A DNA stretch of 64,000 nt from Shimia sp040370365 (GCF_040370365.1 NZ_BAABWQ010000004.1:1-64000), one strand, 5' to 3'; positions 17,156-24,655 are shown, counted from the stretch's first letter. Made by a program: numbers and translations. The notes: generated by a model from the letters alone, not told the origin.

Positions 17156-17762
17156 GCGCGGTTATCATCACGGCAACCTGCGCCAAGCGCTGGTCGAGGC
17201 CGCTCTGAGCCTTATCGAAGCAAAGGGGCCCACCGGTTTTACATTGTCGGAGGCCGCTAAAACGGCAGGAGTGACACCCGCAGCCGTCTACCGCCATTTT
17301 GAGGGGCGTGAGGATCTCATCGCCGAAGCGGCGCGCCAAGGCTATGAAATCTTTGCTGATCTCATGCAATTTGCTTTTGACAAAGGACAACCCTCAGCAC
17401 TTGCGTCCTTTGAAGCCACCGGCCGCGCATACCTGGCCTTTGCCCGGAAATATCCCGGCCACTACATAGCCATGTTTGAAAGCGGGATTTCGGTAAATCG
17501 TACGCCGGAACTTGCAGCCGTCGCCGCCCGTGCACGCGGTGTTATGGAACACGCCGCTGCTGAACTGTCAAAGCACATCCCGCCTGAAAGGCGCCCGCCG
17601 GCGAGTATGTTCTCGGCACACGTCTGGGCAATGAGCCACGGTGTTGTTGAACTCTATGCGCGAAACTCGCCGGGAACCCAAAGCCCGTTTGCGCCGGAGG
17701 ACCTTCTCGAAAGCGGTATAGGCGTGTATCTTCGTGGCTTGGGCCTTATCGATATTGATTGA
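17148..17762 (+). CDS. TetR/AcrR-family transcriptional regulator
   Basis: The 204-residue protein has an N-terminal TetR helix-turn-helix (about 31-50, FTLSEAAKTAGVTPAAVYRHF) after a basic start (MPKRGYHHGN). The C-terminal ligand domain contains the pattern of WHG-type members (AHVWAMSHGVVELY). The ATG at 17148 lies inside the last codons of ppk2, so the two are translationally coupled. It converges on the haem operon with a 24-bp gap. Whether it controls ppk2, itself, or something distant cannot be told. Confidence 0.9.
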   Translation: MPKRGYHHGNLRQALVEAALSLIEAKGPTGFTLSEAAKTAGVTPAAVYRHFEGREDLIAEAARQGYEIFADLMQFAFDKGQPSALASFEATGRAYLAFARKYPGHYIAMFESGISVNRTPELAAVAARARGVMEHAAAELSKHIPPERRPPASMFSAHVWAMSHGVVELYARNSPGTQSPFAPEDLLESGIGVYLRGLGLIDID

Positions 17763-17786
17763 CGCGAATTTGCGGATCACATGGCC

Positions 17787-18278
17787 TTACTGATAAGCCA
17801 AAGCCACCCAAATATGCACACCAACCAACGGGACAAGCGCAGCGGACAGTCCGATGTGGCACACCATCCAAACTAGATAAATCCAATTCTGTCGATATCT
17901 CAACACGGTTCGATTCAATACACCGGTGAGCGCGATAAGAAAGAAGACAACGCTCACTCCTGTCATCCAAACGTGTCCAAACCGCACCGCATGAGCAGTA
18001 AAGGCCAGTGTGGTCACGACACCAACCCAACGATGTATGGTCAGACTTTGATGTGCATTATTGTTGTTTCTGGTTACGCGCTTGGCAAACAGAACCCATT
18101 GATAACTCAGCAAAACCAGTAACACGCATCCAGTCGCGATCTGCTGGCCAAATCCGGACAGGGACTGCTGAAGACCAAGTTTCAGTTCGAAAATCAAGAA
18201 TAGAATGGCGAGCGTCACGCCACTCAGGACAAAGACCACATAAGGCGCGCGCTTAACTGTCGCGACTAGTATTCGCAC
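17787..18278 (-). CDS. Bis-haem b membrane protein, ferric-reductase-like
   Basis: This 163-residue protein has four or five membrane helices. Histidines fall in two pairs, each spaced by 13 residues: H82/H96 and H141/H155. That spacing on two helices is the classic ligand set for two stacked b haems, as in ferric reductase and NADPH-oxidase membrane domains. No flavin or NAD domain is attached. The GTG start at 18278 lies 13 bp inside the end of the DUF3365 gene, so it is the third gene of the haem operon. It could carry electrons across the membrane to or from the periplasmic c-type partners. The exact family is uncertain. Confidence 0.75.
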   Translation of the reverse strand: MRILVATVKRAPYVVFVLSGVTLAILFLIFELKLGLQQSLSGFGQQIATGCVLLVLLSYQWVLFAKRVTRNNNNAHQSLTIHRWVGVVTTLAFTAHAVRFGHVWMTGVSVVFFLIALTGVLNRTVLRYRQNWIYLVWMVCHIGLSAALVPLVGVHIWVALAYQ

Positions 18279-19159
18279 GAGACATCTCCTTCGGCTTCCG
18301 ACGCGGCCGCCCCTGCAGTGCTGCCAGCAACGCCCTCGGAAGCAGACGATCCACTGTCGAGCATTATGCGGATCAGCTCAGGAGCCGCCTTTGCGCGTAC
18401 CGCAGCCATAAACACCTCGTTGTTGGGCAAGTGATATCTGGCGGCCTCCGGCCATTGCGTCCCCAGCATTGGCGTTTTGGAAAACTGGGCCGTTTTCGCA
18501 AGGAACGAAACATATGTCTTTGAAACTGCGGAGAACATCGCTTCAACCACACTCCAGAACTCTTCCGTGGACAGATATGTACTTGGATAGGTCCAAGTGG
18601 TGGCGCCCATCACATCATTAAGCACCCAATCTTTCTTTGGGCTATCGGGGTGCTCATTGTGACAGCGCACACAGGGTGTAACCGACGCAAGATCGGGATA
18701 CATCGCCACATGCCCTGCGATCTCATCCTTGGCGAACACTGGAGCGCGTGTCAGCTTGACCTGCGTAAAGGCCTTCATCTGTCCTGCACCAAAGAGGTTA
18801 GATTGATTGACCGGTGCATCTGAGCCGAGGTACAGGCCAAGACGTGGTGGCATCGCTTCTAGATGCGCCGCTGTTTCGCGTAGAAACAACGCAGGCAGTG
18901 GTCCCTGCTCAACATCCGGCTCACGCCACTCCTCACCAAATTTTAGGCCAGCGGCCATACCTCCGCCGACGATGCGTTTGGTGTAGATGCCGCGCGCCGC
19001 TGCGTTGATGTGATTTACGGCCTCAAAGAGATCTTCCACCTCATGCTGACACGCGTACGTACTCACATCACCATCTGTCAGTTCGGGCGGCGAGGTCGCG
19101 AACAAATACAGCGCGATACAAGAGAAGGTTCCTATTAGAACGATATGAAATGACGTCAT
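18266..19159 (-). CDS. DUF3365 (Tll0287-like) monohaem c-type protein
   Basis: The 297-residue product has an N-terminal hydrophobic signal or anchor (about 4-22) and a DUF3365-like domain. One c-haem site CVRCH is at 163-167, within the family pattern CVRCHNEHPDSPKKDW. This fold, related to PAS-like haem sensors, is often joined to histidine kinases or chemotaxis proteins; here it stands alone in the periplasm. The tail (about 270-295) is Ser/Ala/Gly-rich. The ATG overlaps the stop codon of the pentahaem gene by 4 bp. A role as redox partner or sensor of the operon is likely, not proven. Confidence 0.85.
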   Translation of the reverse strand: MTSFHIVLIGTFSCIALYLFATSPPELTDGDVSTYACQHEVEDLFEAVNHINAAARGIYTKRIVGGGMAAGLKFGEEWREPDVEQGPLPALFLRETAAHLEAMPPRLGLYLGSDAPVNQSNLFGAGQMKAFTQVKLTRAPVFAKDEIAGHVAMYPDLASVTPCVRCHNEHPDSPKKDWVLNDVMGATTWTYPSTYLSTEEFWSVVEAMFSAVSKTYVSFLAKTAQFSKTPMLGTQWPEAARYHLPNNEVFMAAVRAKAAPELIRIMLDSGSSASEGVAGSTAGAAASEAEGDVSCEY

Positions 19160-19830
19160 GGCTGCCTCGATTTGTACAATTTTTCAGAGCCATAGGGATC
19201 ATTGCCCATCACCAGGTAGGAGCGAATAGCATTGATCGACAGCCCCTCAGAAACCACAAGAGGTGCTTGAAACGCGTGATTACCGTGAAAATCGTGGCAG
19301 GTCAGACAGCTCTCCCAGCGCCCATCGCGGATAAGGGTGTCGTGCTTGATGTCGATCGGATCATTTTTGACCACGATATCGGTATGGCAGTTGGAACACA
19401 TCCCAATCTGAACATCCACAATCTGCGGACCATGTTCGGAATGACAGCCTAAACAACTCCGCGCATCAACCTTTCTAACAGCTTCTGAAAACCTAGGCTC
19501 ATTGAAGCGATAGATCGGGTGGCGCTCATTTGGACGTGCATGGCACGCAAGACAGGCTGTGGATGTCACCGGTTGGTACCCAAAATCCACGGAGCTCTCG
19601 CGTAAGCCGATCAAGTGGTGTGTTTTTGCCTGGATTTGTTGACGTACCGTGCCTCTGCTTGGAACATGACATTGCACACAATCCACATCGGTATGGGCGT
19701 CGATCAAAGGCCCATATGCTAGCGCACGTTTGATGTCCGGAAACCAAAGGGTGAACCCTGCCAGCACAACACTTGGGATCGCCGCGATCAAGGCCAACAT
19801 TCTGACCATACGGGCGGACGGCAAAGCCAT
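19156..19830 (-). CDS. Pentahaem cytochrome c, membrane-anchored
   Basis: The 224-residue protein has one N-terminal hydrophobic helix (about 11-30) and five CxxCH haem sites at 51-55, 93-97, 126-130, 145-149 and 175-179. The layout resembles small NapC/NirT-like or cytochrome-c3-like periplasmic electron carriers, though the order of sites is not a clear NapC match. I use the ATG at 19830, which has GGAGGG just upstream, not the TTG at 19842. It leads a three-gene operon with the DUF3365 and haem-b genes. A perfect CtrA box lies about 60-75 bp upstream. Confidence 0.88.
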   Translation of the reverse strand: MALPSARMVRMLALIAAIPSVVLAGFTLWFPDIKRALAYGPLIDAHTDVDCVQCHVPSRGTVRQQIQAKTHHLIGLRESSVDFGYQPVTSTACLACHARPNERHPIYRFNEPRFSEAVRKVDARSCLGCHSEHGPQIVDVQIGMCSNCHTDIVVKNDPIDIKHDTLIRDGRWESCLTCHDFHGNHAFQAPLVVSEGLSINAIRSYLVMGNDPYGSEKLYKSRQP

Positions 19831-19887
19831 TCGTCCCTCCAAAACAAAACACTCGTAACAACTTGGGTTAAGTTTTGTTCAATTGGG

Positions 19888-19903
19888 TTAATCAATGGTT
19901 AAC
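19888..19903 (-). promoter_or_regulatory. CtrA box upstream of the haem operon
   Basis: The sequence reads TTAA-N7-TTAAC, an exact match to the CtrA binding consensus. The region also has a direct repeat of TTGGGTTAA (19863-19871 and 19883-19891), 20 bp apart, that is, two helical turns. The only gene downstream in the near direction is the pentahaem cytochrome on the minus strand. ctrA itself is in this window. Confidence 0.6.
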
Positions 19904-20060
19904 TGCGCTTAAGTCACCGACAAGTAGCACCCAATGTCTCTTCAAATGGTAAGCGAAACGAGTGGGTTTCAAAGGGGACTGTTCGCGAGGCAACACTCTG
20001 ACGCGAAAATCAAAACCATTTGTCGGGAAAGTGTACTGGCACGCGATTTCAGTGGCTCTT

Positions 20061-20093
20061 AAAAAAAGGCCCGCAGAAACTGCGGGCCTTTTT
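20061..20093 (-). terminator. Terminator of the rplM-rpsI operon
   Basis: A strong stem GGCCCGCA / TGCGGGCC (extended by A-T pairs, GTTTC loop on the minus strand) is followed on the minus strand by seven T residues. It lies 20 bp after the rpsI stop codon. Confidence 0.92.
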
Positions 20094-20113
20094 GGATCGA
20101 GTGGTTCCAGCGA

Positions 20114-20599
20114 TTAGCGCTTGGAGAACTGGAACGAACGACGCGCTTTGCGCTTACCGTATTTCTTACGTTCCACAACGCGGCTATCACGTGTGAGAAA
20201 GCCAGCAGCTTTCAGTGCGCCGCGCAAGGAGGGTTCATAAAGCTGCAGAGCTTTAGAGATACCGTGCTTGACCGCACCAGCCTGACCAGTCAGGCCGCCG
20301 CCTTTAACAGTCGCATAAACGTCGAATTCACCTTCAACGCCAGCAACTTGCATTGGCTGACGCAGGATCAGCTGCAGAACAGGGCGAGCAAAATACACGT
20401 CCTGGTCTTTGCCGTTTACGATGACCTTACCGGAGCCCGGCTTGATCCAAACGCGTGCAACAGCGTCTTTACGTTTACCGGTCGCATAAGAGCGGCCAAG
20501 TTCATCACGTACCGGCTCACGAGGAGCGGCAACTTCTACGACAGCTTCTACACCAGCTACGGCGTCGAGCTCTTCAAGCGAGTTGATTTGATCAGACAT
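20114..20599 (-). CDS. rpsI: 30S ribosomal protein S9 (uS9)
   Basis: The protein is 161 residues, about 30 longer than E. coli S9. The extra part is an acidic N-terminal extension (MSDQINSLEELDAVAGVEAVVEVAA) seen in Rhodobacteraceae. The core starts at GRSYATGKRKDAVARVWI, and the C-terminus KKYGKRKARRSFQFSKR ends in the conserved Lys-Arg that contacts P-site tRNA. It follows rplM by 3 bp in the usual rplM-rpsI operon. Confidence 0.97.
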   Translation of the reverse strand: MSDQINSLEELDAVAGVEAVVEVAAPREPVRDELGRSYATGKRKDAVARVWIKPGSGKVIVNGKDQDVYFARPVLQLILRQPMQVAGVEGEFDVYATVKGGGLTGQAGAVKHGISKALQLYEPSLRGALKAAGFLTRDSRVVERKKYGKRKARRSFQFSKR

Positions 20600-20602
20600 C
20601 GA

Positions 20603-21064
20603 TTAGCTCCGAGTGTTCTTGCTGTTCATGGACTTAACGTCCAGCACTTCAGGGGCCTGTGCTTCGTGCGGGTGCTCTGCACCAGCATAAACACGCAGGT
20701 TGGTCATGATCTGACGCGACAACCGGTTGCCAGGCAGCATACGCTGAACAGCTTTGGTCACAACACGCTCAGGGAACTGACCTTCTAGGATCTGACCTGC
20801 AGTGCGGGATTTGATGCCGCCTGGGTGGCCAGTGTGCCAGTAGTAGGTCTTGTCCGAACGTTTCTTACCGGTCAGTTGGATTTTGTCCGCGTTGATCACA
20901 ATGACGTTGTCACCCGTGTCCATGTGCGGAGTAAAGGTGGCCTTGTGCTTGCCGCGCAGGCGCATGGCGACGATCGACGCGAGACGGCCCAGCACCACGC
21001 CTTCGGCGTCGATGATGATCCATTTCTTCTCGATGTCTGCCGGAGTAGCAGAGAAGGTTTTCAT
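20603..21064 (-). CDS. rplM: 50S ribosomal protein L13 (uL13)
   Basis: This 153-residue protein shows the L13 pattern MKTFSATPADIEKKWIIIDAEGVVLGRLAS and VINADKIQLTGKK, followed by the YYWHTGHPGGIK segment. It is an early-assembling large-subunit protein. It heads the rplM-rpsI operon; a promoter and a hairpin-forming leader lie directly upstream (21086-21167). Confidence 0.98.
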   Translation of the reverse strand: MKTFSATPADIEKKWIIIDAEGVVLGRLASIVAMRLRGKHKATFTPHMDTGDNVIVINADKIQLTGKKRSDKTYYWHTGHPGGIKSRTAGQILEGQFPERVVTKAVQRMLPGNRLSRQIMTNLRVYAGAEHPHEAQAPEVLDVKSMNSKNTRS

Positions 21065-21085
21065 GTTTGGTCTTCCAGATTGGTT

Positions 21086-21121
21086 GACAGATGGGCCGGA
21101 ATCCCGGCACGCCGGTCTGTC
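21086..21121 (-). promoter_or_regulatory. Structured 5' leader of rplM-rpsI
   Basis: On the minus strand the leader RNA can form an outer stem GACAGA / TCTGTC enclosing a GCCGG-GATT-CCGGC hairpin. It begins some 20 bases after the likely start of transcription and ends about 20 bases before the rplM start. uL13 represses its own mRNA in other bacteria, so an autoregulatory role is plausible; the structure itself is seen, the role is inferred. Confidence 0.5.
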
Positions 21122-21139
21122 CAGTAATTCGATGGCCGG

Positions 21140-21167
21140 GTTATAAAGCAGTCACGCGCGGCGTCAA
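21140..21167 (-). promoter_or_regulatory. Sigma-70-type promoter for rplM-rpsI
   Basis: On the minus strand a -35 element TTGACG (21162-21167) and a -10 element TATAAC (21140-21145) are separated by 16 bases. The match to the housekeeping consensus is good and the position, about 75 bp before rplM, fits. Confidence 0.65.
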
Positions 21168-21237
21168 GCGCATCAAATCCAAATTAAAACAACAAAAACA
21201 ATTACTTACAAAATAGGTATCAAAATACCCCATTCAC

Positions 21238-21575
21238 TTACCCCCTATCTGGGTACCGCAAACGCAAATCCCACAGCAAACCAGAACTTAACACAGACGG
21301 GCCTGGCGCAGACGCAACGCCGGCCGCCCTGAGACCCTGCGACACCCAGCTGTTGCATGTCTTAAAAACATGATACTTTCCCACCCCACTGTAAAAAGCA
21401 CCGTTCCAATACAGCCCCGGACCAAGTTGCTGCGTCGAATGCGTGCTGTTTTCCACAAAGAACATCAAAGCCTGCATGGCTTCTGTGCTCAGCGGCAAAG
21501 CCATCCAGTCTGAGCCCTCAAAAGCCACCCAAGGAAGTCCTTCTCCTGCTGCAACATGCTTCGACGCTTGGCACT
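21238..21575 (-). pseudogene. 5'-truncated DUF2459 (TIGR02117-like) remnant
   Basis: About 110 codons on the minus strand encode the C-terminal half of a DUF2459-type protein: LSTEAMQALMFFVENS, then WNGAFYSGVGKYHVFKTCN, then SWVSQGLRAAGVASAPGP. The conserved N-terminal half is missing. Upstream the same frame runs into the end of the MocR gene and makes no family-like sequence. A full-length family member has about twice this length. It is therefore a broken gene, apparently cut when the MocR/DUF1127 block arrived or by deletion. A short functional product from an internal ATG (about 21504) is unlikely. Confidence 0.65.
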
Positions 21576-22966
21576 CAATTGTCGGACCCCAAGATCGGAT
21601 TGGCCAACAAGGTCGAAACCTTTTCCAATGCGGCCTGAAGGTCAGCAACAGGCAACTCCGGCGCCAATGCGATACGAACAGCATTTGGCGCATGCCCGTC
21701 AGGCAAAGCGTATTCATCCGCTGATTTGATACGAATACCTTCTGCGTCACAGGCACGCACAAAGGTAGATCCTCGCCAACCTTGCGGAAGCTTGAGCCAA
21801 ATGAAAGGCGTATCCGCACGCCATCGGATGTCCCACGAACCTAAAATATTGACTGCAACCCGCACCCGCTCCTCAATAACGTTTACCACACGCCTCCGAA
21901 TGTCCTCTGCCGGACCATTGAGAATAAATTCGGCACAAATGTCCAACATCGGTTGCGGAACACCATAGAAATTCGATTGAGCCACGTGCCGTGCCAACTG
22001 AGCACGCCCTTCGGGCGGAACAAGATACCCAAACCGAAGCGCTGATGAAACGGCTTTCGTCAAAGATCCGAGGTACCAGGCACGATCAGGGCACAAAACC
22101 CGGTATGACGGCACATCTGAGCATGCAATGGCGTAACAATCATCCTCAACAATCTGCACGTTGTATTTACGGGCGAGCTCTGCAATTTCCTGTCTCCGCG
22201 CAAGTGGCGTATGGGTCGTTGTGGGGCTATGTGCCTGCGCAGATGTCACAAGAACCTGCCCCCCATGCCGCCGGAGAGCATCTTCCAATCGATCTGGCCG
22301 CAGACCATGTTCATCCATCGCCACACCAATCACCTCTGCACGCAGAAGTCGGCACGCATGCCGGACACCGGGAAATGTTATATCCTCGGTCAAGACCGCA
22401 GGCGCTGGACCATGCAAACAGCATTGTAGCGAAATTACCGACGCACTCTGCGCCCCAAGCGTAAGCACCACATCGTCGGCAGAAACCCTGCCAGCTATGT
22501 CTGGACCAATCCATTTCACAATCGCCTGCCGGGCAACATGATCTGATTTTGCATCCGGACACAAAAGATAGGGCGCGCCATGGGAAGCAACCTGTACCAT
22601 TGCGGCACGGATAGCTGCGTCTTGGCCAACATCTGGCACCCGAACAGCACGCAAATCGATATCTTCGTTTTGTGTTTCTGTGACCAAGGGCTCCGGCCCC
22701 CAAACGGGATCCATACGTCCGTCAGCTACAAACGTTCCGCGGCCCACAGTGGTATTCAACAGACCTTCTTCAACACCAATTTTATAGGCCCGCGCCACAG
22801 TCCCCGGGGTGATACCAAGTTCCCAAGCCAGTTCACGAACCGGCGGCAATTTGTCTCCGATAGACAATTGGCCGCTGCGAATTGCGCCCCGGAGAGATTG
22901 TACCAATACTAAATACTTATGATCGGTACAATCTTTGAAATCAGGGGGCCAAATTGTATCAGTCAC
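21575..22966 (-). CDS. MocR-type regulator (GntR helix-turn-helix fused to aminotransferase fold)
   Basis: The 463-residue protein joins a GntR winged helix-turn-helix (about 18-82, with KLPPVRELAWELGITPGTVARAY) to a class I aminotransferase-like domain. PLP-site residues are visible: the D-D-x-Y motif at 275-278 and the Schiff-base lysine K304 (LGSLTK). MocR proteins sense amino acids or PLP and bind repeated operators. It is divergent from the DUF1127 gene, with an array of ATTGTAYC motifs between them and inside its own first codons. These probably serve autoregulation and control of the DUF1127 gene. Confidence 0.93.
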   Translation of the reverse strand: MTDTIWPPDFKDCTDHKYLVLVQSLRGAIRSGQLSIGDKLPPVRELAWELGITPGTVARAYKIGVEEGLLNTTVGRGTFVADGRMDPVWGPEPLVTETQNEDIDLRAVRVPDVGQDAAIRAAMVQVASHGAPYLLCPDAKSDHVARQAIVKWIGPDIAGRVSADDVVLTLGAQSASVISLQCCLHGPAPAVLTEDITFPGVRHACRLLRAEVIGVAMDEHGLRPDRLEDALRRHGGQVLVTSAQAHSPTTTHTPLARRQEIAELARKYNVQIVEDDCYAIACSDVPSYRVLCPDRAWYLGSLTKAVSSALRFGYLVPPEGRAQLARHVAQSNFYGVPQPMLDICAEFILNGPAEDIRRRVVNVIEERVRVAVNILGSWDIRWRADTPFIWLKLPQGWRGSTFVRACDAEGIRIKSADEYALPDGHAPNAVRIALAPELPVADLQAALEKVSTLLANPILGSDN

Positions 22967-23042
22967 AATATTATCCTCGCCATTGTACCACCATCAAGCT
23001 AGGTAAGTCTTGTAACAAACCTGAGGATTGTATCAATACAAT
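22897..23042. promoter_or_regulatory. Operator array for the MocR-type regulator
   Basis: Five copies of the core ATTGTAYC fall within 146 bp: 22897-22904 (in the MocR coding start), 22925-22932 (inverse, GGTACAAT), 22952-22959, 22982-22989 (ATTGTACC), and 23027-23042, where a perfect palindrome ATTGTAT-CA-ATACAAT lies 13 bp before the DUF1127 start. The copy at 22897 continues as CCAATAC, so it is a near-complete palindrome too. The array lies across the divergent promoter region of the two genes. Confidence 0.7.
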
Positions 23043-23055
23043 AATGGAGACGACC

Positions 23056-23286
23056 ATGACATTGACCACAGCTCATCTCGAAAGCCTATCAAGCCACGCA
23101 ACAACTTCGCAGCTCCCGATTGCTGCACGCGTTGCCCTGTCTTTTGCAGCCGCGGTCACAACATGGGATCAGCGACAACGAACCCGCAGGGCGCTCTCCA
23201 ATCTGGACAGCGCACAGTTGAACGATATCGGACTAACGCTCGACGAGGCCCGCGCTGAAGTAAGTAAAAAGATGTGGCAGATCTGA
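23056..23286 (+). CDS. DUF1127 (YjiS-like) small protein
   Basis: The 76-residue protein ends with the DUF1127 motif (about 41-73): RQRTRRALSNLDSAQLNDIG, then LTLDEARAEVSKKMW. The arginine-rich helix of this family can bind RNA or regulators; in some alphaproteobacteria such proteins affect sRNA maturation and phosphate or stress responses. Two in-frame ATGs exist (23044 and 23056); GGAGA at the right distance favours 23056. It is divergent from the MocR gene, and the perfect ATTGTATCAATACAAT palindrome lies just upstream, so it is the likely regulated target. Confidence 0.85.
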   Translation: MTLTTAHLESLSSHATTSQLPIAARVALSFAAAVTTWDQRQRTRRALSNLDSAQLNDIGLTLDEARAEVSKKMWQI

Positions 23287-23310
23287 TCCCCGTCAGACGC
23301 CCCTTCCACT

Positions 23311-23338
23311 GGGTCGGGATTTTCCCGACCCTTTTTTT
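23311..23338 (+). terminator. Terminator after the DUF1127 gene
   Basis: A perfect 9-bp stem GGGTCGGGA / TCCCGACCC with a three-base loop is followed by seven T residues. The T-run overlaps the stop codon of the convergent thioesterase gene. Confidence 0.93.
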
Positions 23339-23762
23339 AGTTCTGACGAGGCGGGATCGCGTAGGTCATATTGGCGCGTGCAACGGGTGCATCTTGGCCT
23401 TCCGAATAGATCAGCACGCTGCTCACAGATAGGCTACGACCCAGTTTGAGCAAAGTCGTTCTGGCAACGAGATCACGGCCAGCCAAAGGTTTGCGCATAA
23501 AATCGATGGAGCAATTGGTGGTGACTGTCAGAGCCTCTTTGCCGATACACGCCATGGTCGCTACATAGGCTGAGACGTCCGCCAATGCGAACATCGACGG
23601 CCCCGATACGGTGCCGCCGGGCCGCAAGTGGCGATCCGCAATTTTCATCCGCATAACGGTATTTACCCCGTCTATATGCTCCACGACAAAATCATCTTTC
23701 ACCTGAGGAAAGACGTCCTGAAGCCATTTGATCATCTCTTCTTTGCTCATAACGGCTTGCAT
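23337..23762 (-). CDS. PaaI-type hotdog thioesterase
   Basis: This 141-residue protein has the single hotdog-fold pattern of PaaI/YdiI acyl-CoA thioesterases: HLRPGGTVSGPSMFALADVSAYVA holds the central helix with the active-site acidic residue, followed by TTNCSIDFMRKP. Such enzymes hydrolyse aryl- or short-chain acyl-CoA. The start at 23762 has GGGAGGG five bases upstream. It is divergent from the crotonase-like gene; both act on CoA thioesters, but a shared pathway is only a guess. Confidence 0.88.
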   Translation of the reverse strand: MQAVMSKEEMIKWLQDVFPQVKDDFVVEHIDGVNTVMRMKIADRHLRPGGTVSGPSMFALADVSAYVATMACIGKEALTVTTNCSIDFMRKPLAGRDLVARTTLLKLGRSLSVSSVLIYSEGQDAPVARANMTYAIPPRQN

Positions 23763-23818
23763 ACTTTCCCTCCCTGCCCCGTCCAGTTATCGTTGCGGGA
23801 ATACCTTGGGAGGGCAAG

Positions 23819-24604
23819 ATGACAATTTTGGAACGTCGCGACACAAACGCGGTTGCATATCTGACAATGAATGCACCTGAGCGGCTAAACGCGCTGTCGG
23901 ACGAAATGCTTGCCGCACTCCAGACAGAGCTTGGAGAACTAGCAGAAGACCACAGCATTCGCGCAATAGTCCTGTCTGGTGCAGGCAAAGCATTCTGTGC
24001 AGGCCATGACCTGAAACAGATGACTGCAGGGCGACAGGCCGAAGACTCGGGCAAAGCTTACTTCAAAGATCTGTTCTCTCGCTGCGCCACAATGATGCAA
24101 ACCATCCAACGCCTGCCTCAGCCGGTGATCGCACAAGTTCACGGCATCGCCACGGCCGCAGGATGCCAATTGGTGGCAACCTGTGACATGGCCATCGCTG
24201 CAGAGGGCACGCGATTTGGTGTCAACGGTGTCAACATTGGGCTCTTTTGCTCCACGCCCATGGTGGCGCTCAGCCGAAACATCCCACGCAAGCATGCGAT
24301 GGAAATGCTCACCACTGGACAGTTCATCTCCGCGGAAAAGGCAGAGCAGCTTGGGCTGCTCAACCGCGTCGTCCCAGAGGCGCGCTTGGCCGCAACCACA
24401 ACTGAGCTCGCAGAAACGATCGCAGCAAAGCTGGGTGTTGCAGTCAAAATTGGCAAACAGGCATTTTATGAACAGCTTCAAATGCCTTTGGTTCAGGCCT
24501 ACGAGTATACGGGCGATGTGATGGTCGAAAACATGCTCTGGCGCGAAACCGAAGCGGGCATCGCGGCCTTCCTGAACAAAGAAACGCCAAACTGGGATCA
24601 ATAG
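23819..24604 (+). CDS. Enoyl-CoA hydratase/isomerase-family protein lacking catalytic glutamates
   Basis: The 261-residue crotonase-fold protein has the oxyanion-hole segments FCAGHDLKQM (59-68) and HGIATAAGCQLVATCDM (108-124). In active hydratases the second segment has glutamate where this protein has Q117, and the later glutamate is replaced within VNIGLFCSTPM (138-148). It is close to the ECHDC3 type, whose members lack both glutamates. It therefore probably does not hydrate enoyl-CoA and may do decarboxylation, hydrolysis or another CoA reaction. It is divergent from a thioesterase gene. Confidence 0.88.
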   Translation: MTILERRDTNAVAYLTMNAPERLNALSDEMLAALQTELGELAEDHSIRAIVLSGAGKAFCAGHDLKQMTAGRQAEDSGKAYFKDLFSRCATMMQTIQRLPQPVIAQVHGIATAAGCQLVATCDMAIAAEGTRFGVNGVNIGLFCSTPMVALSRNIPRKHAMEMLTTGQFISAEKAEQLGLLNRVVPEARLAATTTELAETIAAKLGVAVKIGKQAFYEQLQMPLVQAYEYTGDVMVENMLWRETEAGIAAFLNKETPNWDQ

Positions 24605-24655
24605 TCCCCGCTTAAGCTCTTCCAAATTGGCGCGCCCTCCCCTATGTCCGCCTGC

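Noticed and set aside
19881..19894. FNR/anaerobox (TTGAT-N4-ATCAA) upstream of the haem operon
   Set aside because: The right half ATCAA is present, but the left half reads ATTGG; the CtrA consensus fits the same bases exactly.
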